From Flavobacterium sp. 9 (GTDB lineage: Bacteria; Bacteroidota; Bacteroidia; Flavobacteriales; Flavobacteriaceae), in assembly GCF_002754195.1 (NCBI RefSeq), contig NZ_PEEU01000001.1:682001-746000 (forward strand): DNA of 64,000 nt, written 5' to 3'. Position 1 is the first letter of the stretch. The number at the start of each line of letters is the position of its first letter. Positions 1 through 9,228 of the stretch are shown piece after piece. The translations under genes and the position numbers were made by a program. The notes under the pieces were generated by a model. The model saw only the letters and a program-made list of their open reading frames with translations, did no database searches and was not told where the DNA came from.

Positions 1-1837
1 CATAGATTTCATCTAATCTCTCAATCACGTTTCCATTACCTGATAAATAGGTAGTAAAATATGTTTTAAATTCATTTAAATATATTCCGTCTTCAATTGA
101 GCTATCGCTTTCTTTGCTTAAATATTCGAAATAATTTTTATAAAATTCTAAATTTCCTTTGCCGGCTGCAATCATTTTATTACAAACAGCAATCAGCTTC
201 TTCTGGTTTGCTTTTCCTGCAATATTATCTTGTGAAGTGGAGCTCTTTTGCTGTAAGATACCTGAAATTACGGAACTAAGGCTACTATAAAATAAAGGTG
301 TCTCATCATCTTCAGCATTCATTCTTTCGATAGCGTCATAATGTTTCAATAAATAATCAATCGCCAAAAAATCCGTATCATTTAAAATTCTGTATTCATT
401 AAAAAGCTGGTGACTAAATCCTTCATTTTTAATTTCTTTCAAAATAGTTTCTACCAAAGCTCTATTGGGTTGATTATCTTTTCGATGAGCCTCAATTAAT
501 TTTTTCCAGGTTTCATAAACTTCCTTATTTTTGAAATTAATTTTTACCAATTTCCAATTACCATTAACACTATCTGATTCCAAATCCTCCCCTAAGTTCA
601 CTGTATTATTGAAACCTGAAATCAAATCGGCATCTGTTGCCTTTTTATTCTTAATTACTTTATCCAAAGTGTAAAAAGCACTTATTCTCTCTAATTTATT
701 ATTAAAACTATAATAATCGTTTACGTCTGCTTTTTTATCCAATAAGGTTGATTTTGAAGTAGCCAAAATATCTCCCTTATCGTTTAAAATTATTAGATTT
801 GGAGTAGTAGAAATTTTATTTTCTTTAAGCCATTTTTCATCTTCAGCTGTAGCCAAATAATAATTAAAAACATACAAAAAATCGTTAACAAATACATTAG
901 ATCCTATTTCCAGTTCCTTGTTTTTTAAAAAAGTATCGAAATCAGCTTTTGAAGCAGGATTTTTGCTGTCTACAGCAACAACTAAAAACTTACTTGTACC
1001 AGCTTTAGCTGCAGCAAGTGCCATTTTTAGATTATTTTCAATTTTGAATTTAAAATCAGATGAACTCAGACTATCAACACTAATTTCCGTATCAGAACTT
1101 AAGTCATTATCTTCTAAATCTTCTTTTCCAGGATATTTCCAGTTTAATATACTTTGATTCTCAATTGCTATAACTTTTGGAAAAAGATCAGCAGAAACGT
1201 CTTTTTCATATAAAAAAACTAGATTATCATTCCTCCTTCCTGATTCATATATTTTGAGCTCATTTGTTTTCGTATCAAACCCGCCCTCCAAATCGAATAA
1301 GTCAAAAAGCGAAACATCATATTTAATTGTCACTTCCGAAATATCTTTAGGCAGAACAAACTTCGAAATTTTACTCTCATGTCCAGGTCGTTCGTAAACT
1401 AAATACAAATAATTTGCTCGATCAATTTCGAACTCTATATAACCATCTACCAAATTTGTATCAATATTCTGTTTCATCTCTGCTACTTCCTGATATAAAA
1501 CTGGCTCAGAATCATTTTGTGTACCAATATAAAAGGGAATATAATGAGGCTCTGAAAACTTTATCTTTATTTTTTTTGCATTTTTATCTTTTACAAATTC
1601 AAGATTAAAGGGACTTTCGGTTTTAATATTTTGACAAAACAGTAACGAGTCCCCTTTTATTTTATAATCTCCTGAAAACAAAACAAATTCAAATTTATTA
1701 TCATCTAATAAGTTCAATTTGATTTTCATTTGTCCAATATTAGTACTATAAGTACCCTTTTGGATACTTTTTGTTTGAGAAAAAGAAAGAGATACTAAGC
1801 AAAAGGACAATAAAAAAGTCCATATAATTTTACGCAT
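1..1837 (-). CDS. Exported thioredoxin-like/repeat protein, 3' end off the window
   Basis: The frame is open from an ATG at 1837 to the left edge, giving at least 612 residues; the C-terminus is outside the window. It starts with a signal peptide (MRKIIWTFLLSFCLVS, cleaved near SFSQ). The middle holds a segment that reads like a degenerate thioredoxin fold: a strand LVVAVDSKNP, then KADFDTFLK, then KISTTPNLIILNDKGDILAT, which resembles the TPxxxLD end of TlpA-like proteins. No CxxC is visible. The C-terminal part is helical. It is clearly a paralog of the gene at 4779-6951 in the same orientation. A promoter lies just upstream (1860-1902). Function unknown; envelope location is inferred from the signal peptide. 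Confidence 0.8.
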   Translation of the reverse strand, partial: MRKIIWTFLLSFCLVSLSFSQTKSIQKGTYSTNIGQMKIKLNLLDDNKFEFVLFSGDYKIKGDSLLFCQNIKTESPFNLEFVKDKNAKKIKIKFSEPHYIPFYIGTQNDSEPVLYQEVAEMKQNIDTNLVDGYIEFEIDRANYLYLVYERPGHESKISKFVLPKDISEVTIKYDVSLFDLFDLEGGFDTKTNELKIYESGRRNDNLVFLYEKDVSADLFPKVIAIENQSILNWKYPGKEDLEDNDLSSDTEISVDSLSSSDFKFKIENNLKMALAAAKAGTSKFLVVAVDSKNPASKADFDTFLKNKELEIGSNVFVNDFLYVFNYYLATAEDEKWLKENKISTTPNLIILNDKGDILATSKSTLLDKKADVNDYYSFNNKLERISAFYTLDKVIKNKKATDADLISGFNNTVNLGEDLESDSVNGNWKLVKINFKNKEVYETWKKLIEAHRKDNQPNRALVETILKEIKNEGFSHQLFNEYRILNDTDFLAIDYLLKHYDAIERMNAEDDETPLFYSSLSSVISGILQQKSSTSQDNIAGKANQKKLIAVCNKMIAAGKGNLEFYKNYFEYLSKESDSSIEDGIYLNEFKTYFTTYLSGNGNVIERLDEIY

Positions 1838-1859
1838 ATATAACATTGATTTTTTTTTG

Positions 1860-1902
1860 CAAAATAAAGTAATTTTAAATTCAATAAAGCAACATAAAAG
1901 AC
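1860..1902 (-). promoter_or_regulatory. Promoter with upstream box for the gene starting at 1837
   Basis: On the minus strand the box GTCTTTT (1896-1902, preceded by TTTTTAA) is followed by 28 bp and a -7-like TTATTTTG (1860-1867). Transcription would begin near 1854, just ahead of the ATG at 1837. Confidence 0.55.
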
Positions 1903-2106
1903 TTAAAAACAAAACTATAAGTCTATAGTATTTTATTTTTTATCACATTTAGATTTTTAAATTTCAGATTACATAAGACGATCCTAATATCAGCGTGTTA
2001 TGGAGAAACAATCGATTTAATTTTAAAGATGAATGACATTCCTTATTATTTTTAAAATTGCCATTATTTAAACAATGATACTTATTACAAATTCTTAAAC
2101 TAAACC

Positions 2107-2285
2107 ACTCTGCACTAAAAGTGCAGAGGTTTGTTTGACCAGAGACTGAAAGTCTCTGTATTTTAAAACCCAATAGCAATTTTAAAAACTAGTTTGAAGT
2201 TAATTAAAAGCTAATGTTTCATATTTTTTCGCTTTACTAAAGTACTGCAATAAATTGCAGGGTTTTAACCCCCGACCTGAGACCA
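2107..2285. repeat. Cluster of small perfect hairpins
   Basis: Four short inverted repeats lie close together between genes: CTCTGCAC/GTGCAGAG (about 2109-2129), CAGAGACT/AGTCTCTG (about 2140-2159), CTGCAA/TTGCAG (about 2246-2261) and GGGG/CCCC around TTTTAA just after it. None has a clear T-run, so they do not look like ordinary terminators. The rest of the 1903-2415 interval shows no gene. Confidence 0.45.
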
Positions 2286-2415
2286 ATAAACAAAAACGCC
2301 TGAACGACTTTATTATCTATTTGTATTATGCTGGTCTCAATTTCTACTTTAATAATTAATTACCACAAAGCTCAATAGATAATTTAAATTATCGAGATTA
2401 AATTTAAAACAATCA

Positions 2416-3180
2416 TTAATCACAATTCATTCCATACATATCTATATAGTCTTGCCAGATTCTTTCAATATAATTATCATTTTCTACTCTGTAGATAACC
2501 CTTTCTCGAATTACATACTGTGATTCATCTGGACGTTTTACCCATTGAAAATCATCTCTATATGAAAAATACATTGAGCCGATATTTGCAAATACTTTTT
2601 CATTCAAATTATTAGCAGCGCCATCAGGATTGTAAAATTTATTAATTTTTTTCTCTATTCTTGAATATTTTTTTTCGTAATTCAGCTTTAACAATTTTGA
2701 AGAACAAAAAATTGGATTGCCATTTTTAATAGTGTCAAAATCTCTAATCGTAAAAGCAACAATGTAGCCTTCACATCCCACCCACCCAAATATTACTTCC
2801 CCTACATTCATTTCAGAGAACCCACGTGTTCCGTAAACATAATATTTGTCTTTAATTATCTTTTTGATTTCTGTTTCTAGTAATTTACTTTTACTCAGTT
2901 TAACCGCTCCCAAAGTATCAAAATATTGCGTTTTTTTTGATACATCTTCTAATATTTTTCCTAAATTTGTTTGCTGAGAATCCCAAGCTACTTCAACAAC
3001 AATTGCTGCAGTTGTCTTTTTAGATAAAGTATATACAGGGAAAATATCACCTTTATCAAATAAACCAATGTCTTCGTGTTTCTTTTTTTCCTCAGCCTTA
3101 CCCCCTTTAACTTCACTTTTCACATTTCTTACACAAGAGATTAGCCCTAAAATTAAAAACAAACACAATACTTTTTTCAT
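2416..3180 (-). CDS. Lipoprotein, paralog of 3760-4590
   Basis: 254 residues with a lipoprotein signal (MKKVLCLFLILGLISC, lipobox LISC with Cys16), so it should be lipid-anchored in the envelope. After a charged linker (about 20-40) comes a soluble domain with no recognised family. It is strongly similar along its length to the next lipoprotein at 3760-4590; shared blocks include YVYGTRGFSEMNVGE, FTIRDFDT and EKVFANIGSMYFSYRDDFQW. Relative to the paralog it lacks about 15 residues near position 80, and its C-terminus differs. The two arose by the tandem duplication. No promoter with the box-plus-28-bp layout was found upstream. Function unknown. Confidence 0.85.
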   Translation of the reverse strand: MKKVLCLFLILGLISCVRNVKSEVKGGKAEEKKKHEDIGLFDKGDIFPVYTLSKKTTAAIVVEVAWDSQQTNLGKILEDVSKKTQYFDTLGAVKLSKSKLLETEIKKIIKDKYYVYGTRGFSEMNVGEVIFGWVGCEGYIVAFTIRDFDTIKNGNPIFCSSKLLKLNYEKKYSRIEKKINKFYNPDGAANNLNEKVFANIGSMYFSYRDDFQWVKRPDESQYVIRERVIYRVENDNYIERIWQDYIDMYGMNCD

Positions 3181-3371
3181 TTTACTTTTTTTATTTAATA
3201 TTAAAATTCCTTTTTTAATAATTTAATTTGGCTGCCCTAACATAATTTCAATAAAATTTGCTCTATTGTACCGAGTTTCACCAAATGTCTATTTGACTTC
3301 AACAAAACATTAAGATTCAACAAGACTTTCAAAAATCGCTCCATCAATCTTTATTAAAGTTTTCGCATTTA

Positions 3372-3665
3372 ATAATTGCCATTTTGCATTTTGTTTAAAG
3401 TTTCTCGCATTTCACTGGCAGTTTTTCTATCTACATTAGCATCTAAAAAATTTACTGCCAATGTTTGTGTTCTAATTGCTTTCTGCTTTTGTCCATCCTT
3501 ATAATATAATTATGCTAGCGTATCTAGATAATACGAATTATTCTTCGTTACGTTTAAACTGTATTCCGACCATGTAATACCATCTTTTATAAAACTGGAA
3601 TTTGTAGTTTTTAGCACTACTAGCCATGCTACAGAATTAGCCAGATCAGAATAATATTCCTTATT
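3372..3665 (-). pseudogene. 3' remnant of the long exported-protein gene
   Basis: This stretch matches the last roughly 95 codons of the gene at 4779-6951 (ending RETLNKMQNGNY). It has an in-frame stop where the paralog has DTLAQLYYK (CAA became TAA), and its 5' side breaks off at about 3660 against the second duplication unit. It is a dead fragment left by the tandem duplication. Confidence 0.85.
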
Positions 3666-3759
3666 TGTATTATGTTGGTGTCAATTTCTACTTTAACAAT
3701 TAATTACCACAAAGCTCAATACATAATTTAAATTATCGAGATTGAATTTAAAACAATCA

Positions 3760-4590
3760 TTAATCACACGGTATTCCAAACAGATCTAATGATTGACTCC
3801 AAATTACTTCAATAGCTTTATCATTTTTTATTTTATAAATACCTCTTCCTGGATAAAGACATTTAGATCCAATTGAAGGATTACACCATTGAAAATCATC
3901 ACTATATGAAAAATACATTGAGCCGATATTTGCAAATACTTTTTCATTCATATTATCAGTATAGTCATATTCTATACGTTTACTATCGTAAAATCTTTTA
4001 ATTTTTTTCTCTATTAGTGAATATTTTTTTCCGTAATTTAGCTTTAACAATTTTGAAGAACAAAAAATTGGTTTACCATTTTTAACAGTGTCAAAATCTC
4101 TAATCGTAAAAGCTATAAAATTGCTTTTACATTGATCAATCCCACATACTATTTCCCCTACATTCATTTCAGAGAAACCACGTGTTCCGTAAATATAATA
4201 TTTGTCTTTAATTATCTTCTTGATTTCCGTTTCTAGTAATTTACTTTTAATCAGTTTAACCACTCCCAAAGTATCAAAATATTGAGACTTTTTTATTCCT
4301 CCTTTTGAATTTCGACCATCAAAAACTTCGTATAGTGAATCCTTTAACGCTACATGTTCAAATATATTTTCAAAATTTGTTTGCTTCTGTCCATCATAAA
4401 ATACTTCAACAACAATTGCAGTTGTCTTTTTAGATAAAGTATACACAGAGAAAATATCTCCTTTATCAAATAAACCAATGTCTTCCTGTTTCCTTTTTTC
4501 CTCAACCTTAACCCCCTTAACTTCACTTTTCACGTCTTTTACACAAGAGATCAGCCCTAAAATTAAAAACAAACACAATACTTTTTTCAT
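3760..4590 (-). CDS. Lipoprotein, paralog of 2416-3180
   Basis: 276 residues. The first 17 match the neighbouring paralog almost exactly (MKKVLCLFLILGLISC, lipid on Cys16). The body holds the same blocks (YIYGTRGFSEMNVGE, FTIRDFDT, NEKVFANIGSMYFSYSDDFQW). It keeps about 15 residues near positions 80-95 that the other copy lacks and ends in a different tail. Both copies lie downstream of the long exported protein in the same orientation, which suggests the pair lipoprotein plus long protein was once one unit. Location in the envelope is inferred from the lipobox; the function is not recognised. Confidence 0.85.
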   Translation of the reverse strand: MKKVLCLFLILGLISCVKDVKSEVKGVKVEEKRKQEDIGLFDKGDIFSVYTLSKKTTAIVVEVFYDGQKQTNFENIFEHVALKDSLYEVFDGRNSKGGIKKSQYFDTLGVVKLIKSKLLETEIKKIIKDKYYIYGTRGFSEMNVGEIVCGIDQCKSNFIAFTIRDFDTVKNGKPIFCSSKLLKLNYGKKYSLIEKKIKRFYDSKRIEYDYTDNMNEKVFANIGSMYFSYSDDFQWCNPSIGSKCLYPGRGIYKIKNDKAIEVIWSQSLDLFGIPCD

Positions 4591-4778
4591 TTTACTTTTT
4601 TTATTTAATATTAAAATTCCTTTTTTAATAATTTAATTTGGCTGCTCTAACTTAATTTCAATAAAATTTGCTCTATTGTAGCGAGTTTCAGTAAATGTCT
4701 ATTTGACTTCGACAAAATATTAAGATTCACGAAAACTTTCAAAAATCGCTCCATACATCTTTATTAAAGTTTTTGCAC

Positions 4779-6951
4779 TTAATAATTGTCATTTTGCATT
4801 TTGTTTAAAGTTTCTCGCATTTCACTGGCAGTTTTTCTATCTACATTAGCATCTAAAAAATTTACCGCCAATGTTTGTGTTCGAATTGCTTTCTGCTTTT
4901 GTCCATTCTTATAATACAATTGTGCCAGCGTATCTAAATAATAAAGATTATTCTTCTCTATGATTAAACTATATTCAGACCATGTAATAGCATCTTTTAT
5001 AAAACTCGAATTTGTAGCTTTTAGCACTACTAGCCATGCTGCAGAATTAGCCAGATTAGCATAATTGACAGGATTCTGCTTCTCTTTACCGGTCGACAAA
5101 TAACTATTGAAATAAGATTTAAATTCTTTTAAAAACGTTAGATCATCAATTGAGCTATCGCTTCCTCTGTTTAAAATTTCAAAATAGTCTCTATAGCACT
5201 CAAAATTCATTTTGCCCATAGCCATCATTTTTTTATAAACCGCATATATCCCTACCTCTTTTACTTTTCCTTGCTCACTATATTCTAAAGGAAAACTTCT
5301 TTCCCTTAAAACATAAGAAATTTTAGAACTTAAGCTTCCATAAAATAATTGCATTCCTTCTCTTTCCAAAAATTCAGGTTTCATTTTCTCTATAGCATCA
5401 TAATGTTTCAATAGATAATCAATCGCTAAGAAATCAGTTTTATCAAGTACTCTGTCTTTATTAAAAAATCGTCTGTAAAATCCATCATTATTAATTTCAT
5501 TCAAAATCGCTACTACTAAATCTTTATTAAGCGTCGTGTCTTTTTGATGCGATTCAATTAATTCTTTCCAAATTCGAACAACTTCTTTTTCCTGCAGAGT
5601 AACAACTTTTGTCATCTTAAAATTTGCGAAATTTTCGTTTAATGAAGTTTCATCATTATTCCCATAAGCGGCCTCGTAGATAGTGGCTGCTTTTTTAAAA
5701 GCCAAAATTAAAGCAGCATCAGTTGTTTTTTTATTTTTTACCGTTTGATAAAAAAACAGCAATGCATCTATAATTTTCAATTTCCCATAGAGATTACATA
5801 CATCATAAATCTGATTTATCTTTTGTGTTGTACTATATTTTGCAGTTGCCAAAACATCTCCGTTATTATTGAGAATCATCAAACTTGGAGTGTTTGTAAT
5901 TTTATTTTTTAGCAACCAACTTTTATCATCGGCTGTAGCCAAATAAAAATTATACAAATCATATGTCGGCATCAAAGCACCATCGGTTAATTCTACCCTC
6001 CACATACTGCCGCTATGTTCTTCTTCCTGAATTTTAATAAAAGTATCGAAATCAGTTTTAGCTGCAGGATTTTTGTTATCAGTTACCACTACCAAAAATT
6101 TGTATTCTTCGCTTTTGGTTACAGCAATAGCAGCTTTTAAGCTATTTTCGATTTTAAATTTAAAAATAAATTCAGAAGCCGGTTCATCCGGTTCATAATC
6201 TTCTTTAATTAACAAATCTTTTCCTGGATATGTCCAATTTGAAAATATTTTATTCTCTATTGCTTTAAATTGTGAAAATTCAGCAGTCGGAACATCTTTT
6301 ATTAAAAATACTACAGGGTTTTTTTTGAGATTAAAAATTTGTAACTCAGCCTTCTTTTTATCAAAAATTCCCGTAAGATTTGAAAAGCTCAGCAAATCAA
6401 GTTCATATTTAATAATTAATTCTGAAACATTTTTTGGCAAAGCATATTTAGAAGTTACGGCTGTGCCATTATAAACTTCGAACACTAAATATAAATAATC
6501 GGTACGTTCAATTTCAAAATCAGCATTTATAGCCTTCTCTTTAGAATCTACCATGGTCATAATATCAGAAAATTTTTGATATTGAACTGATTCAGCACCA
6601 TTTTGTGTTCCTATATAAAATGAATTAATAGAAGGATCTGAAAATTTAATTTTAATTTTTTCAGCAGTTTTGTCTTTCTTAAAACTAACATTGAAATAAT
6701 CTTCAGCCTTTTTGGTTTGGATAAATGATATAGAATCGCCTTTTATAGTGTACTCACCTGAAAAAAAGAAAAAATTAAATTCATTTTTATAAACAGCAAA
6801 CTCTATTATTATCTAATAATTTTAATTCAACTCTTTGTCCAACATTAGTATCTGTAGTAATATAAGTCCCGTTATTGATTGTTTTTGTTTGAGAAAAAGA
6901 AAGAAACACACTCAAAGGGAGTAATAATAAAGTCAGGATAGATTTACGCAT
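4779..6951 (-). pseudogene. Exported thioredoxin-like/repeat protein with a 5' frameshift
   Basis: By comparison with the paralog at 1-1837 the gene starts at ATG 6951 with a signal peptide (MRKSILTLLLLPLSVFLSFSQ). The frame stays open for 54 codons and stops at 6787-6789. The homologous reading resumes one base out of register (AVYKNEFNFFFFSGEY) at about 6803-6815, inside the slippery run ATTATTAGATAATAATAG, and then runs without a break to 4779. A start at 6560 would lose the signal peptide and is unlikely. The body holds the same degenerate thioredoxin-like segment (LVVVTDNKNPAAKTDFDTF, then NTPSLMILNNNGDVLAT) and a C-terminal tetratricopeptide-like helical part ending in QNDNY. It is either a recent pseudogene or a sequencing error of one base. 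Confidence 0.8.
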
Positions 6952-6972
6952 ATTAAACAATTATTTTTTTTG

Positions 6973-7016
6973 CAAAAATAAAGCAACTTTAAACTTAATA
7001 AAGAGACATAAAAGCC
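6973..7016 (-). promoter_or_regulatory. Promoter with upstream box for the gene starting at 6951
   Basis: On the minus strand TTTTTAAGGCTTTT (core 7010-7016) is followed by 29 bp and a perfect -7 box TATTTTTG (6973-6980). The predicted start of transcription, near 6967, is 16 bp ahead of the ATG at 6951. The rest of 7017-7357 holds no convincing gene. Confidence 0.65.
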
Positions 7017-7357
7017 TTAAAAATACAATCATATAACAATAATATCTTAAGTACATTTTGAGAAGACAATCAAACCTTCGCAAATGTTGTGGAATTGATT
7101 TCAATGGACTGTAATTTATTAATTCCCCCGCCAATCGTCCTAGACAAGGTGTTTTCATCATACTAATTATCAGGAATATCTTTTTTTTCAATAAATTTTG
7201 CCTCGAGATGTCTGTAACTCTTCTACCAAATGAATCCTTTTGAAAAATTTATTAAAACAGGGTATTGAGCAGTGGCCTGTTGAAATTCAAAATGACTATG
7301 ACTTACTTAATTGTAATTTCTTCATTTTTCACTTCTATTTATTCTCTATATAGATCA

Positions 7358-7432
7358 TAAAAAAAGCGCTCAAATCATAACTAGTTATGAATTCAAGCGC
7401 TCTTACCCAAGTTCCTATCAAATCACCTAATA
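7358..7432 (-). ncRNA. Small RNA A, terminator-ended, with its own promoter
   Basis: The promoter is box GGCTTAT (7474-7480), 28 bp, then GATATTTG (7438-7445) on the minus strand. From the predicted start near 7432 the transcript runs about 75 nt: a leader with TTTGATAGGAACTTGGGTA, then a strong hairpin (AGCGCT arms at 7365-7370 and 7396-7401 with ATCATAAC/GTTATGAAT inside) and a T-run. Leader and hairpin are nearly the same in copies B (20847) and H (45178). No open frame is present. Confidence 0.6.
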
Positions 7433-7721
7433 GACTGCAAATATCGACATTGATTATGTAAACAAAACAGCCGATAAGCCTAATTAATAAGACAAAAAAG
7501 CATTTATTTAACTCTTATATTTTTACCAATAAGTCTTGATCTTTTTATAGTATTTACCATTACATCTAAGCAAGGTAGTTCAAAATTGGATACAACTGTC
7601 AAATTTCCAACCAAGGCTTATTTCTATTACAACAATTTGGTCTTTCTGCTATTTGTCTCACTTATATCGCTCCATGTTACCTTACATATATTTAAATTAT
7701 AGCGTATTGCTACATAAAAAG

Positions 7722-7764
7722 GGCTTATTGAATCCGCTTTAATTGATTATTTAATTCAATTTTG
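7722..7764 (+). promoter_or_regulatory. Promoter with upstream box for the gene at 7784
   Basis: AAAAAGGGCTTAT (core GGCTTAT 7722-7728) is followed by 28 bp and CAATTTTG (7757-7764). Transcription should begin near 7770. Confidence 0.6.
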
Positions 7765-7783
7765 CCAAAAAAATATGAAACTA

Positions 7784-8416
7784 ATGAAAAAAAGAAAGTT
7801 TATCGTCTTTTTGCTTTTTTGTTTTTTAAAAGTAGTTGGACAGCAGAAAATAACTGTCATGAAAATTGATGTTACTAAAATTCCAAAAGAAATCAAATAC
7901 AAAGGAAAAATTAAAAACGCAATAACCTGGAATGACAAATTAGGCGAGAACTTTTTATTGACTTGTGAAACAGGAGTCTTCGAAACTAAAAATCCACAAG
8001 CCGAAGATAGCGGCGATTCTGAAATTTATGCCTATCATTTCATTCGTTATAAAAACAGTATTAAACAGAATTGGAAAATATATGATTACGTAAAAGATTG
8101 CCCTGTTGACATTATAGCAAGTTTCGTAAAAAATACTTTGAATATAACAGACTTAAATAATGACGGAATTGGCGAAATTTGGGTAATGTATAAAACAGGT
8201 TGCCACGGTGATATAAGTCCTTTGCCAATGAAAATTATAATGTATCAGGGAAAGCAAAAACTCGCAATGCGAGGCACAACCCGTGTTAAAATTTCGGATA
8301 CGGACTATGAGGGTGGGAATTACACTTTTGATAAAACATTTAATGAAGCTCCAAAATATTATAGAGATTACGCTAAAAAAATGTGGAATAATAACATGTA
8401 TGAGCGCTGGGAATAA
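7784..8416 (+). CDS. Exported protein of unknown function
   Basis: About 210 residues with an N-terminal signal peptide (MKKRKFIVFLLFCFLKVVGQ). I chose the ATG at 7784 over the one three codons earlier (7775) because the predicted transcription start is at about 7770 and the second ATG gives a usual signal peptide. The body has a calcium-loop-like motif DLNNDGIGEIW about two thirds of the way along, followed by YKTGCHGDISPLPMKIIMY and a C-terminal YRDYAKKMWNNNMYERW. The D-x-[DN]-x-DG element resembles FG-GAP or EF-hand loops, so a secreted calcium-stabilised domain is possible, but no family is recognised with certainty. It has its own promoter (7722-7764). Confidence 0.85.
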   Translation: MKKRKFIVFLLFCFLKVVGQQKITVMKIDVTKIPKEIKYKGKIKNAITWNDKLGENFLLTCETGVFETKNPQAEDSGDSEIYAYHFIRYKNSIKQNWKIYDYVKDCPVDIIASFVKNTLNITDLNNDGIGEIWVMYKTGCHGDISPLPMKIIMYQGKQKLAMRGTTRVKISDTDYEGGNYTFDKTFNEAPKYYRDYAKKMWNNNMYERWE

Positions 8417-8508
8417 ACACAACTATTACTACATGCTTTATAACATTTACTTGAAAATTACTTCATTTTACGAATTACATCAATAACAATATTTAATTTC
8501 AATCCGAA

Positions 8509-8850
8509 ATGCGTAAGCAAATAAGCAATTTACCCAAAAAAAGTGCCCGAAAAAACTATAAGTATAATAATGATAATGACATTGAAGACCTTGCGATTCA
8601 TTTATGTATTAGAATAAATGTCCTCTTACTGTATTTATTGTCTCTTTTTTGGACCAAACCCAGCATTGCATCGTTTTTAATAATAGGTACAATCTATTTC
8701 ATTGCAGGATGGGTATTTTTTTTAGTAATAGAAAGTATAGTTTTACATTTCAAAAAAAGAACGTTGTTGCGAAATGCAAATCTTCTACTGTTTATTGTGG
8801 TAGTATTTTTTCTAATATATGATTTTAAGCATTCGAGCTTTATTAGGTAA
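8509..8850 (+). CDS. Small integral membrane protein
   Basis: 113 residues. A polar, basic N-terminus (about 1-30) is followed by hydrophobic segments at about 35-50, 55-75 and 88-105, giving two or three membrane passes. The block IHLCIRINVLLLYLL and later VIESIVLHFKK recur in a broken paralog at 18293-18640, and both are preceded by the same CAATCCGAAATG at the start codon, which supports this start. It lies 92 bp after the exported protein and may share its transcript. Function unknown. Confidence 0.75.
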   Translation: MRKQISNLPKKSARKNYKYNNDNDIEDLAIHLCIRINVLLLYLLSLFWTKPSIASFLIIGTIYFIAGWVFFLVIESIVLHFKKRTLLRNANLLLFIVVVFFLIYDFKHSSFIR

Positions 8851-9228
8851 TAAAAGTTTTTCGTTAAGAGTTAATTTAAAATAATAGGTCATAAAAATAC
8901 AAAGGTAAATTTTATGCCATTTTCACATCTCATGTAATGTTTCATACACTATATAGATAAAGAAATTAGATTTAAAAAACGCTATCATTTTTTATTAAAA
9001 ATTGTTTTTTTACTATTATTATTGTAATGATCCGAATCTAATATCGATACTACTTGCAAATTAATTTTATACCCAGTTAATATGTCCTTGTCATCAATAT
9101 CAAGATTGCCAAATCCTGGATTTGAATTAAGTTGCGCCGTTTCAAATTCTAAAAAGACTTATTATTTTTTTGACACTTTTTCTTAAATATTACACCAACG
9201 CTATATAACACATAAAAAAAATTAAATT
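8851..9228. other. Intergenic, possible weak promoter ahead of 9229
   Basis: No gene seen. A box AAAAAGACTTAT (core 9156-9162) is followed, after 28 bp, by TACACCAA (9191-9198), a poor -7 box without TTTG, so this copy is uncertain. Confidence 0.3.

Larger units (their letters stand above)
2312..4785. repeat. Tandem segmental duplication, two diverged units
   Basis: The unit from about 2312 to 3660 and the unit starting at about 3661 begin with the same intergenic sequence (TTTGTATTATG then CAATTTCTACTTTAA), continue through a homologous lipoprotein gene and its upstream region, and then into the 3' end of the long exported-protein gene. In the first unit that gene is cut off at about 3660; in the second it is full length. 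This is the footprint of an old tandem duplication. Confidence 0.75.

Noticed and set aside
6961..7191. Open frame on the minus strand, 76 codons
   Set aside because: It covers the promoter of the gene at 6951 (box 7010-7016 and -7 6973-6980) and shows no protein-like pattern.
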